Assembly: GCA_003445835.1 (NCBI GenBank)
Contig: DMCI01000106.1
Coordinates: 2,020-10,504, forward strand
Direction: 5' to 3'
DNA from: Clostridiales bacterium
GTDB taxonomy: Bacteria; Bacillota; Clostridia; Christensenellales; CAG-1252
Length of the DNA stretch: 8,485 bases
The stretch's first letter is position 1, and every line of letters begins with the position of its first letter. The notes under the pieces were generated by a model. It saw only the letters and a list, made by a program, of their open reading frames with translations, had not been told where the DNA came from and ran no database searches. A program made the translations under genes and the position numbers. This document shows, in pieces, positions 1 through 5,469 of this stretch.

Positions 1-119
1 TCTTCCGCCTTGTCGGGAATACCGATATAGGAATAGTATCCCATCGCGCCGAAAACGCCCACCACGGCGACGACGAGAACGATCAAAACGCACAAAACGC
101 TGATAATGATTTTTTTCAC
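1..119 (-). CDS. N-terminal fragment of a membrane-anchored or secreted protein
   Basis: Only the first 39 codons are present; the rest lies beyond the left edge. The start is GTG at 119, chosen because an AGGAGG Shine-Dalgarno (minus strand, 126-131) sits six bases upstream and no ATG is comparably placed. The peptide begins with KK, followed by a long hydrophobic stretch rich in V, L and I (about residues 4-28), then YYSYIGIPDKAE. This reads as an uncleaved signal anchor or single N-terminal transmembrane helix, with the protein body outside the cell. There is no lipobox cysteine at the end of the hydrophobic segment; the single Cys is inside it, at residue 10. The family cannot be identified from this fragment. 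A near-perfect promoter directly upstream shows it can be transcribed independently of the 242-aa gene before it. Confidence 0.8.
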   Translation of the reverse strand, partial: MKKIIISVLCVLIVLVVAVVGVFGAMGYYSYIGIPDKAE

Positions 120-145
120 GGTAAACCTCCTAAAAAGACGGTATT

Positions 146-174
146 ATTATACGCTCCGCGCCCGCGCGTGTCAA
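146..174 (-). promoter_or_regulatory. Sigma-A promoter for the left-edge gene
   Basis: On the minus strand TTGACA (169-174) is followed, after exactly 17 bases, by TATAAT (146-151). Both hexamers are perfect consensus. The -35 box begins only six bases past the stop codon of the upstream minus-strand gene (180-182), and no terminator hairpin lies between them, so read-through from that gene is also possible. The spacer is very GC-rich. Confidence 0.8.
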
Positions 175-179
175 CGGGC

Positions 180-908
180 TTAGGAAAGCAGTTTCTTTGC
201 GATCTTGAAATTGCGCGCCTTGTTGAGTTCAAAGCCGGCAAACGCCCTGAGATCCTCTTCCGAGAGGAACAGATCCATGATCCCTTCGTGCGAAACGGTG
301 GAGAGAATGACTTCCTCTCCGTCGTACACCGTAAGATCCTCGTACATCAAAGGCGTCTTGCCAAGGTAAAAAGCGCCGTAATCAAACCCTTCCTCGGGGT
401 CGCCGCCGAGGGAAGAATCCTGTAAAGCGTCCTTGATCTCCCGCGTTAAAGCAAAGGAGCATTCCTCGTGCAATTCGTTGGTGTCGCCGAAGGTCACGCG
501 AGGAGATAAGCCGTTGTGAAAGACTTCATCCTCACTGTTGAGGTCGGCAAAATCCACCGTAATATGGTAGGAACGGCGAAGGGATGTTTTGGCTTCCTCT
601 TCCTGCTTGATCAGTTCCGCAATATACTTGCCGTAGCTTTCGCTCGTGACTTCCCCGAGGAAGGACTTGAGCTCGGGCGAAGCTTTGGCGGGGTCAAAGG
701 TGCGCACCCGTTCGATATAGGCGCGTTCACGCTCTTCGATCTTGCTTTCCCTCTCGCGGAAGGCGCTCTCCAACAAGGCGCCCGTCAAAGGACGCAACAG
801 ACAATTGGTACGGCAGGTAGCCTTGTTGCCGATCTCCAAAGCAAAGCGCATCACGGTCAGACGTTCTTCCGCGTCAAGCGTCCCGGTAAAAACCACGTTA
901 CGTTTCAT
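180..908 (-). CDS. Hypothetical protein, 242 aa, family not recognised
   Basis: I do not recognise this family. The reading frame is open to 992, but the start at 908 (MKRNVVFTG) is preferred: GAGG (minus strand, 915-918) lies six bases upstream, and the extra 28 codons would overlap the promoter. The product is soluble and charged, with no signal peptide or membrane helix. An N-terminal segment has a paired-cysteine motif, CRTNC (Cys32, Cys36). Residues about 48-110 are very rich in E, R and K and probably helical, perhaps coiled. The C-terminal part (about 115-242) is acidic and looks mixed alpha/beta. Cys150 is the only other cysteine. The CxxxC could bind metal or form a redox pair, but two cysteines alone prove nothing. 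It appears to be monocistronic, transcribed divergently from the HU gene, with its own promoter at 961-989. Confidence 0.8.
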   Translation of the reverse strand: MKRNVVFTGTLDAEERLTVMRFALEIGNKATCRTNCLLRPLTGALLESAFRERESKIEERERAYIERVRTFDPAKASPELKSFLGEVTSESYGKYIAELIKQEEEAKTSLRRSYHITVDFADLNSEDEVFHNGLSPRVTFGDTNELHEECSFALTREIKDALQDSSLGGDPEEGFDYGAFYLGKTPLMYEDLTVYDGEEVILSTVSHEGIMDLFLSEEDLRAFAGFELNKARNFKIAKKLLS

Positions 909-960
909 ATTTATCCTCACTTTTGCACGAATTTGGGTGCTTTTTGTTTTTTCCTTTTCT

Positions 961-989
961 ATTATAACGCATGCGCGCGCCGAACACAA
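961..989 (-). promoter_or_regulatory. Promoter for the 242-aa hypothetical gene
   Basis: Minus-strand TATAAT (961-966) is preceded, after 17 bases, by TTGTGT (984-989), a weak -35 box matching TTGACA at three positions. The predicted start of transcription is near 954, giving a leader of roughly 45 bases. The spacer contains an alternating purine-pyrimidine run (971-980, ATGCGCGCGC). Confidence 0.6.
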
Positions 990-1010
990 CATTTAGTTAA
1001 AAATCCCCTA

Positions 1011-1039
1011 TTGACACGCAAGATTTTGTATGATATAAT
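1011..1039 (+). promoter_or_regulatory. Strong extended -10 promoter for the HU gene
   Basis: TTGACA (1011-1016), a 17-base spacer and TATAAT (1034-1039) form a perfect sigma-A consensus. A TG one base before the -10 box (1031-1032) makes it an extended -10 element. This fits the high expression expected of a nucleoid protein. The leader is about 30 bases and contains the ribosome binding site AGGGAGGT at 1061-1068. Confidence 0.85.
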
Positions 1040-1075
1040 CAAGATAACAATTTTTGTCAAAGGGAGGTAAATCAA

Positions 1076-1351
1076 ATGACAAAAACCGAATTAGTGAAAG
1101 CAATCGCCGCACAGGCTGAAATCTCCAACGCGCAGGCCGGCAAGGCTTTGGATGCCTTCATCGATGCAGTTACCGGTGCTATCAAGGGCGGAGACAAAGT
1201 GTCTCTCGTCGGTTTCGGCACCTTTGAACTCAAGGACGTTCCCGCGAAGGAGGGTATCAACCCCGCTACCGGCGCAAAAATCAAGATCGCTGCGAGCAAG
1301 AAGCCCGTTCTTAAGTTCGGCAAAGCTTACAAAGACGCGTTCAACGCATAA
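1076..1351 (+). CDS. hup: HU family DNA-binding protein
   Basis: A 91-aa HU-type nucleoid protein, full length for the family (about 90 residues). HU dimers bend and compact DNA without strict sequence specificity. Family landmarks are clear: the N-terminal TKTELVKAIA helix, the GFGTFEL turn (46-52), the NPATG tip (62-66) with the DNA-intercalating Pro63, and the C-terminal FGKAYKDAFN helix. The flexible beta-arm differs from well-studied HU proteins. Where the Bacillus-type protein has arginines at 53, 55, 58 and 61, this one has Lys53, Val55, Lys58 and Ile61, so the arm is less basic. ATG 1076 is set by the AGGGAGGT site seven bases upstream. It is monocistronic, with a strong promoter and a terminator directly after it. 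Confidence 0.96.
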   Translation: MTKTELVKAIAAQAEISNAQAGKALDAFIDAVTGAIKGGDKVSLVGFGTFELKDVPAKEGINPATGAKIKIAASKKPVLKFGKAYKDAFNA

Positions 1352-1372
1352 TTGCAAGTCACAATTCAATCA

Positions 1373-1399
1373 AAAAAGTCGGCGAGGAGCCGACTTTTT
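1373..1399. terminator. Bidirectional intrinsic terminator between hup and mrp
   Basis: The stem GTCGGC (1378-1383) pairs with GCCGAC (1389-1394) around the loop GAGGA. It is flanked by five or six A on the left (1372-1377) and five T on the right (1395-1399). On the plus strand it ends hup; on the minus strand the A run becomes the U tract and can end mrp, whose stop codon is about 40 bases away. Confidence 0.85.
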
Positions 1400-1438
1400 C
1401 TTTGCTTAAAATTGCGGATATTACGGAAGAAAACCGTC

Positions 1439-2254
1439 TTACAACTTCTCCACCGCGTCCGCAAGAGAGGTAAGCAGCTCCTGCTCGACGAGCTCGATCT
1501 TGCCGTGATCCGCAAGGGATGCGATCTCGGGATCGATGGGTAATTCCTCCACCGGTTTGCCCGTTTCCTTTTTGATCTTTTCCGCCTTCCCTTCCCCAAA
1601 GATACGGTGCTTTTTGCCGCAATCCGGACATTTGAAATAGGACATATTCTCCACAAAACCAACGATGGGCACGTTTAAAAGTTCGGTCATCTTGACCGCC
1701 TTTTTGACGATCATCTCCACGAGGTCTTGCGGCGTGGTGACGACGATAACGCCGTCCAACGGAAGAGACTGCATTGCCGTCAAAGGCACGTCGCCGGTGC
1801 CGGGAGGCATATCCACGAACATATAATCGACGTCCTTCCAGATCACCTGCGTCCAAAAATTTTTGACCATCCCCGCCAGCACGGGCCCACGCCATACGAC
1901 GGGATCGGTCTCGTTTTCAAGCAAAAAGTTGATGCTCATGATCTGCGTCCCAAAGGCGCTTTGCATCGGCAGGATGCCGCTTTCATCCCCGTACGCCGCC
2001 CCGCTGACGCCAAACGCGCGCGGAATGGACGGACCGGTGATATCCGCGTCCATAATGGCGGCTTGATAGCCGCGGCGCTGCATTGCGACCGCCATCAAAG
2101 AGGTCACGAGGGACTTACCGACGCCGCCTTTGCCGCTGATGACGCCGATGACTTTATTCACGCGGGAAAGCTCGTGCAGGCGCTCTTTTTCAATGCCGCC
2201 CTTTCTTTCGCCGCAGTTTTCGCTGCAACTGTCGCAATTATGATCGCAAGCCAT
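1439..2254 (-). CDS. mrp: Mrp/Nbp35-family Fe-S cluster carrier ATPase
   Basis: A 271-aa cytoplasmic P-loop NTPase of the Mrp/Nbp35/ApbC group, which carry and transfer iron-sulfur clusters to apoproteins. Motifs in order are: a deviant Walker A GKGGVGKS (41-48) with the signature first lysine, the DADITGPSIPR switch (69-79), the Walker B/switch II segment VDMPPGTGD (147-155), and the CPDC pair (Cys209, Cys212) that bridges a cluster across the dimer. The N-terminus has a further cysteine cluster (Cys3, 7, 10, 14), which could hold a second cluster as in Nbp35-type members, though the spacing differs. The N-terminal MIP18/DUF59 domain of longer Mrp proteins is absent. The start at 2254 is set by TGAGGT (minus, 2261-2266), six bases upstream. 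It appears to be monocistronic, with no other Fe-S assembly gene nearby. Confidence 0.93.
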   Translation of the reverse strand: MACDHNCDSCSENCGERKGGIEKERLHELSRVNKVIGVISGKGGVGKSLVTSLMAVAMQRRGYQAAIMDADITGPSIPRAFGVSGAAYGDESGILPMQSAFGTQIMSINFLLENETDPVVWRGPVLAGMVKNFWTQVIWKDVDYMFVDMPPGTGDVPLTAMQSLPLDGVIVVTTPQDLVEMIVKKAVKMTELLNVPIVGFVENMSYFKCPDCGKKHRIFGEGKAEKIKKETGKPVEELPIDPEIASLADHGKIELVEQELLTSLADAVEKL

Positions 2255-2281
2255 GATCTCACCTCAAAATTTGATAAAAGT

Positions 2282-2310
2282 ATTCTACCACACCCCTACC
2301 CCTGTGTCAA
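2282..2310 (-). promoter_or_regulatory. Promoter for mrp
   Basis: Minus-strand TTGACA (2305-2310), a 17-base spacer and TAGAAT (2282-2287), with TG one base before the -10 box (extended -10). Transcription should start near 2275, leaving a short leader of about 20 bases with the ribosome binding site. It lies just after the terminator of the upstream importer operon, so mrp is an independent unit. Confidence 0.75.
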
Positions 2311-2324
2311 ACGTATGGGAGAAT

Positions 2325-2349
2325 GAAAAACAGCGCTTGCGCGCTGTTT
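2325..2349 (-). terminator. Intrinsic terminator of the amino-acid importer operon
   Basis: Read on the minus strand, AAACAGCGC (2341-2349) pairs with GCGCTGTTT (2328-2336) around a four-base loop, followed by a T-rich tail ending TTTTTC. The hairpin begins only a few bases after the stop codon of the importer ATPase (2352-2354). Confidence 0.8.
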
Positions 2350-2351
2350 GT

Positions 2352-3281
2352 TCAGTCTTGTACGTCGGTGGCTTCCGCTGGTTGCGAAGCGTTGTGCCTC
2401 GAAGTGAGAAAAGCCTTCGTTTTTTCGCTCTTGGGGTGCAAAAAGACTTCTTCCGGCGTGCCCGCTTCCTCAATGACGCCGTTTGCCATATAGATGACTT
2501 TATCCGCCACGTCGCGTGCAAACTCCATTTCGTGCGTGACCACGATCATCGTGGTATCGCTGTCCTTCAGTTCACGAATAACCTTTAAGACTTCGCCCGT
2601 AAGCTCGGGATCGAGAGCGCTGGTCGGCTCGTCAAAACAAAGGATATCGGGGTTCATCACCAAGGCGCGAGCGATCGCCACGCGCTGTTGTTGTCCGCCC
2701 GAAAGTTGGCAAGGATAGTAGTCCTTTTTGTCGATAAGCCCTACGCGACGAAGGGTCGCCTCCGCCTTTAAGCGAAGTTGATCCATATCCTTGTAGGTAC
2801 GCCTGGTCTTTTCGGCAAAAAGCGTTTTGATCTCCGCTTTTTCCTCTTCGGTCTGAGCTTTGGCGAGGGCGCGAGCCATCTCCTTTTCCGCCCGCTTTGC
2901 CGCGCGGAGATCACTCTTCAATTGCAAGGACGGAGCAAGAAGCAGATTTGCCATCACCGTTTTGTGCGGGAAAAGATTGAAGTTTTGAAAAACCAAGCCG
3001 AAATGCAAACGTTGACGCCTTAAAAGTTTATCGTTATTTTTGAGTTTTTTCTTGGCGATCTTTTCCGCCGCGCCGTCGTAGAGCAACTTTCCCTTAACGG
3101 AGATCGTCCCTTCGTCCGCAAACTCCAAAAAATTCAAGCAACGAAGAAGCGTCGTCTTGCCGCTGCCCGACGACCCGATGATCGCAATGACTTCCCCCTT
3201 CTTCAAGGAGAAATCGATGCCTTTTAAAACTTCGGTCGAACCGAAATTCTTTTTTATACCTTTTACTTCCAGTATCGCCAT
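2352..3281 (-). CDS. Polar amino-acid ABC importer, ATP-binding subunit with insertion
   Basis: The ATPase that powers the amino-acid importer encoded just upstream; it acts as a dimer on the inner face of the membrane. It has Walker [10 protein letters not shown] (36-44), Q-loop Gln99 in [10 protein letters not shown], signature LSGGQQQR (193-200), Walker B ILCFDEP (213-219) with catalytic Glu218, D-loop SALD (221-224) and switch His250. The FNLFPH and SALDPE segments are typical of the GlnQ/HisP polar amino-acid group. At 309 aa it is about 60 longer than the usual 240-250. Most of the excess is a Lys/Arg/Glu/Ala-rich, probably helical insertion at about 121-172, between Q-loop and signature, with a few more residues near 70-85 and a polar tail after about 293. 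The start has AAGGAGGG (minus, 3285-3292), which overlaps the permease stop codon, implying coupled translation. It is third and last in the operon. Confidence 0.94.
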   Translation of the reverse strand: MAILEVKGIKKNFGSTEVLKGIDFSLKKGEVIAIIGSSGSGKTTLLRCLNFLEFADEGTISVKGKLLYDGAAEKIAKKKLKNNDKLLRRQRLHFGLVFQNFNLFPHKTVMANLLLAPSLQLKSDLRAAKRAEKEMARALAKAQTEEEKAEIKTLFAEKTRRTYKDMDQLRLKAEATLRRVGLIDKKDYYPCQLSGGQQQRVAIARALVMNPDILCFDEPTSALDPELTGEVLKVIRELKDSDTTMIVVTHEMEFARDVADKVIYMANGVIEEAGTPEEVFLHPKSEKTKAFLTSRHNASQPAEATDVQD

Positions 3282-3290
3282 ACGCCCTCC

Positions 3291-3938
3291 TTATACCTTG
3301 TAGTAATCCATCTTCTTTTCGATAAAGCCGAAAAGGAGGGTCAGCAGCCCGTTGAAAATCAAATAGAACGCGCCGGCATAGAACAGCGGCCAAATCAAAC
3401 CGTACGAAGTAAGGATCTTTTCTGAAGAACGGATCAACTCGATAACGCCGATCACGCGAGCGAGAGACGTATCTTTCACCAAGGTAATGATCTCGTTGCT
3501 CATAGGCGGGATAATACGCTTAACGACCTGCGGCAAAACCACGCGGAAAAAGGCTTGCGACTTTGTCATGCCCAATACGGCGCACGCTTCGTATTGCCCT
3601 TTGCTGATGCTTTCGATACCGCCGCGATAAACTTCCGAAAAATAACACGCGTAATTGATGATGAAAGCAATGATGACTGCCATGATACGCGAATTCATCG
3701 GGATGTTGAAAACAAGCGACGGGATATAAAACACGACGAACACCTGGAGCATCAAAGGCGTACCGCGAATGATCCACACAAAAGCCTTTACGACATAGCG
3801 TAAAGGCTTGAAGCGTGACATTGACCCGAAGGCAACGATCAACCCCAAGGGGAGCGCGGCGACGAGCGTTACGACAAAAAGCAAGCAAGTGGTGCCGAAC
3901 CCCTCCAGGAGTCTAAGTGAAACGTCTACGAAAGTCAT
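3291..3938 (-). CDS. Polar amino-acid ABC importer, permease subunit
   Basis: A 215-aa inner-membrane permease of the HisM/GlnP type, normal length for the family, probably forming a homodimer because only one permease gene is present. Hydrophobic helices fall at about 14-38, 48-75, 84-100, 135-150 and 182-205. Conserved landmarks are RGTPLMLQ (58-65), the EAA loop that docks on the ATPase (about 115-137, with Gly123), and KDTSL (155-159). The start at 3938 is chosen because the N-terminal LLEGFGTTCLL aligns with the usual beginning of this family. It lacks a convincing Shine-Dalgarno site and lies three bases after the stop codon of the binding protein, so it probably relies on translational coupling. 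Confidence 0.95.
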   Translation of the reverse strand: MTFVDVSLRLLEGFGTTCLLFVVTLVAALPLGLIVAFGSMSRFKPLRYVVKAFVWIIRGTPLMLQVFVVFYIPSLVFNIPMNSRIMAVIIAFIINYACYFSEVYRGGIESISKGQYEACAVLGMTKSQAFFRVVLPQVVKRIIPPMSNEIITLVKDTSLARVIGVIELIRSSEKILTSYGLIWPLFYAGAFYLIFNGLLTLLFGFIEKKMDYYKV

Positions 3939-3941
3939 AAA

Positions 3942-4760
3942 TTATTTTGCTTTGGAAAGATCAAGAAGCGCAATGGCATCCGGATCGTACTTTTGACGAA
4001 TGGTCTCAATGGTACCGTCGTTGTAAAGCTCAACGAGAGCGGCGTTGATCTTCTCGGTCAACTTGCTGCCCTTTCTGATACCTACGGCAAACTCTTCCTC
4101 TTCAAATTCCACGCCGGGAACGACGGCAAGATCCGCAAAGTTGCCTACGCCGCATTTGCTTGCCGCAAGCGTATAGTCGACGATGGCGATATCGGAGGTA
4201 CCCATCTTGACTTCGGTCAAAGCGTTGACCTGACCTTGCACGTCCACAACGGTCAAATCCTTAAAAGTATCCTTGGCAACGGTCTCGCCCGCCGAGCCGC
4301 CCTCTACCGCGATCTTAGCGTTTTCCGAAGTGACTTTGGCTGCGCTGGAATACTTTTCGAGATTTGCGGATTTGGTAACGATGACCTGACTGTTCTTTGC
4401 GTAGGAATACGAGAAATCCATTTCCTTGCCGAGCTCTTCCGTCACGGTCATACCGTTCCAGATAACGTCGATCTTTTTGGACTTCAATTCCACGATCTTT
4501 TCATCCCAGTCGATCTCAACGAACTCCACTTTAACGCCGAGTTTTTCACCGACCGCCCTGGCAACGTCCGCGTCGAAACCGATCCATTTGCCGGAAGCAT
4601 CTTGATAGTCCATCGGCTCGTAATCCGTAACGCCGACGATCAAAGTACCTTTGTTTTGGATGTATTCCCAGTCTTCCTTCTTGTTGCAAGAGGCAAAAGC
4701 TACCAAGCAGCTTGCGACGAGAACTGCGATCAAAAGCACAGTTATAATAACCTTTTTCAT
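3942..4760 (-). CDS. Amino-acid ABC importer, substrate-binding lipoprotein
   Basis: A 272-aa extracellular binding protein of the bacterial family 3 (SBP_bac_3) type that delivers a polar amino acid or similar ligand to the permease. A lipoprotein signal peptide (MKK, then a hydrophobic core) leads to ASC with lipidated Cys25 most likely, since NKKED follows; Cys18 (VASC) is a second candidate. The family fold is marked by KGTLIVGV (37-44), the GFDADVARAV signature (61-70), WNGMTVTEE (101-109) and VDYTLA (195-200). Asp195 matches the aspartate that holds the ligand amino group in HisJ/GlnH. The arginine that normally holds the ligand carboxylate (the R of TxxR before DFS) is replaced by Leu110. 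The start has AAGGAGA (minus, 4767-4773). First gene of the three-gene importer operon; ligand not predictable. Confidence 0.95.
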   Translation of the reverse strand: MKKVIITVLLIAVLVASCLVAFASCNKKEDWEYIQNKGTLIVGVTDYEPMDYQDASGKWIGFDADVARAVGEKLGVKVEFVEIDWDEKIVELKSKKIDVIWNGMTVTEELGKEMDFSYSYAKNSQVIVTKSANLEKYSSAAKVTSENAKIAVEGGSAGETVAKDTFKDLTVVDVQGQVNALTEVKMGTSDIAIVDYTLAASKCGVGNFADLAVVPGVEFEEEEFAVGIRKGSKLTEKINAALVELYNDGTIETIRQKYDPDAIALLDLSKAK

Positions 4761-4786
4761 TTTTATTCTCCTTTTATCAAAACTAC

Positions 4787-4804
4787 GCCCATTTCAGCGT
4801 GGGC
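4787..4804. promoter_or_regulatory. Possible operator dyad at the importer transcription start
   Basis: GCCCA (4787-4791) and TGGGC (4800-4804) form a five-base inverted repeat with an eight-base centre, placed just after the -10 box and over the predicted start of transcription. It could be a repressor site or a small hairpin at the mRNA 5' end. The arms are short, so chance is a real alternative. Confidence 0.3.
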
Positions 4805-4806
4805 TT

Positions 4807-4835
4807 ATTATAACACGCAAAAAGCTCCTTGTAAA
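4807..4835 (-). promoter_or_regulatory. Promoter of the amino-acid importer operon
   Basis: Minus-strand TTTACA (4830-4835), a 17-base spacer and TATAAT (4807-4812), with TG one base before the -10 box. Five of six -35 positions and all six -10 positions match consensus. Transcription is predicted to begin near 4800, giving a leader of about 40 bases. An A5T5 tract at 4857-4866 lies upstream and could act as an UP-like or bent element. Confidence 0.75.
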
Positions 4836-4876
4836 GCAATTTAGCGTGATAAAGTGAAAAATTTTTAAACCGACAA

Positions 4877-5383
4877 TTATCTTTTGGAAAACAAGATCTG
4901 AAGCACACCGATCAACGCTTCGGGCGTCTCGACAAAACCGCGGATCCACCAATCTTTTACCATACCGAGAACGCCGTACGCAAAGAAAGACGCTTTGTAG
5001 TGGTCCAAGAGATTGCTCTCACGAATATGTTTTTCAAAAAGCATAGGGTAGACCCTATCGAGTTTGTTTTTGTAAAAGAGATCGAAAAACTCTCTTTCCT
5101 CATAATAATGACGAATAAAATGCACCCCGCTATCCAAAGAAACGATGTTCTTTTCATTGTAGCCGTGGATATCGCAATAGACGTACCACTTTCGCATCAA
5201 CAAAGAGATCACCACGTCTTCCTTTGTAGCGTAATAACGATAAAAACTGGATCTGCCGACGCCTGCCGACGCACAAAGTTCACGAATGGAAAAACTGTTG
5301 AACGGTTTTTCCTTCATAAGAGCGATCAAAGAATTCTCCACCGAATTCATGATCGCGGCTTTGTTTTGCCTGCTGACACTCAT
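4877..5383 (-). CDS. TetR/AcrR-family transcriptional regulator
   Basis: A 168-aa regulator. The N-terminal TetR DNA-binding domain covers about residues 8-58, with the helix-turn-helix SIRELCASAGVGRSSFYRYY (32-51) and the usual following TKEDV. The C-terminal ligand and dimer domain is short and aromatic-rich, in the style of small Firmicutes TetR proteins. The frame is open to 5440, but the start at 5383 is preferred: GGGAGG (minus, 5392-5397) lies eight bases upstream, the TetR domain begins directly after, and a longer form would run through the promoters. It is divergent from the ABC exporter and shares a compact promoter region containing a palindrome, so it probably represses both the exporter and itself until an unknown ligand binds. 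No clear terminator follows; transcripts may run on toward the importer promoter. Confidence 0.92.
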   Translation of the reverse strand: MSVSRQNKAAIMNSVENSLIALMKEKPFNSFSIRELCASAGVGRSSFYRYYATKEDVVISLLMRKWYVYCDIHGYNEKNIVSLDSGVHFIRHYYEEREFFDLFYKNKLDRVYPMLFEKHIRESNLLDHYKASFFAYGVLGMVKDWWIRGFVETPEALIGVLQILFSKR

Positions 5384-5402
5384 TCTACTCGCCTCCCGTT
5401 TT

Positions 5403-5416
5403 GTTGACAAGTCAAC
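5403..5416. promoter_or_regulatory. Candidate TetR operator palindrome
   Basis: GTTGAC-AA-GTCAAC is an inverted repeat with six-base arms and a two-base centre. It covers the exporter -35 box (5404-5409) and lies at roughly +6 to +19 of the predicted tetR transcript, so one bound dimer could silence both genes. Two smaller palindromes overlap it: TTGT-TG-ACAA (5401-5410) and CAAGT-CA-ACTTG (5408-5419). Further GTCAA half-sites occur at 5436-5440 and 5452-5456. Confidence 0.6.
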
Positions 5417-5432
5417 TTGCCCCCTATATAAT
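5404..5432 (+). promoter_or_regulatory. Consensus promoter of the ABC exporter operon
   Basis: TTGACA (5404-5409), a 17-base spacer and TATAAT (5427-5432) form a perfect sigma-A consensus, so the exporter should be strongly expressed unless repressed. Transcription is predicted near 5439, with a leader of about 30 bases and the ribosome binding site GGAGG at 5460-5464. Confidence 0.85.
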
Positions 5433-5456
5433 AAAGTCAAAAAACAGATTTGTCAA
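5428..5456 (-). promoter_or_regulatory. Promoter of tetR, overlapping the exporter promoter
   Basis: On the minus strand TTGACA (5451-5456), a 17-base spacer and TATTAT (5428-5433). Its -10 box occupies almost the same bases as the exporter -10 box (5427-5432) on the other strand, so polymerase cannot occupy both at once. Transcription is predicted near 5421, leaving a leader of about 38 bases. Confidence 0.7.
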
Positions 5457-5469
5457 GACGGAGGCTTTT

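Noticed and set aside
969..980. Alternating GC run as a Z-DNA or regulatory element
   Set aside because: Only about 10 bases long and inside a promoter spacer; too short to claim function.
1359..1895. Minus-strand 178-codon frame overlapping mrp in another frame
   Set aside because: Arg-rich out-of-frame translation of mrp; all Mrp motifs are in the other frame, which has the ribosome site.
4761..4800. Riboswitch or T-box in the importer leader
   Set aside because: The predicted leader is only about 40 bases, with no T-box sequence, no aptamer-like fold and no terminator hairpin.
3993..4844. Long 283-codon plus-strand frame opposite the binding-protein gene
   Set aside because: It is the antisense shadow of a clear SBP gene; the translation has no recognisable domain and no ribosome binding site supports it.
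4855..4866. TGAAAAATTTTT, repeated at 8320-8331
   Set aside because: Two copies of a simple A/T tract in AT-rich intergenic DNA are expected by chance; their positions relative to the promoters differ.
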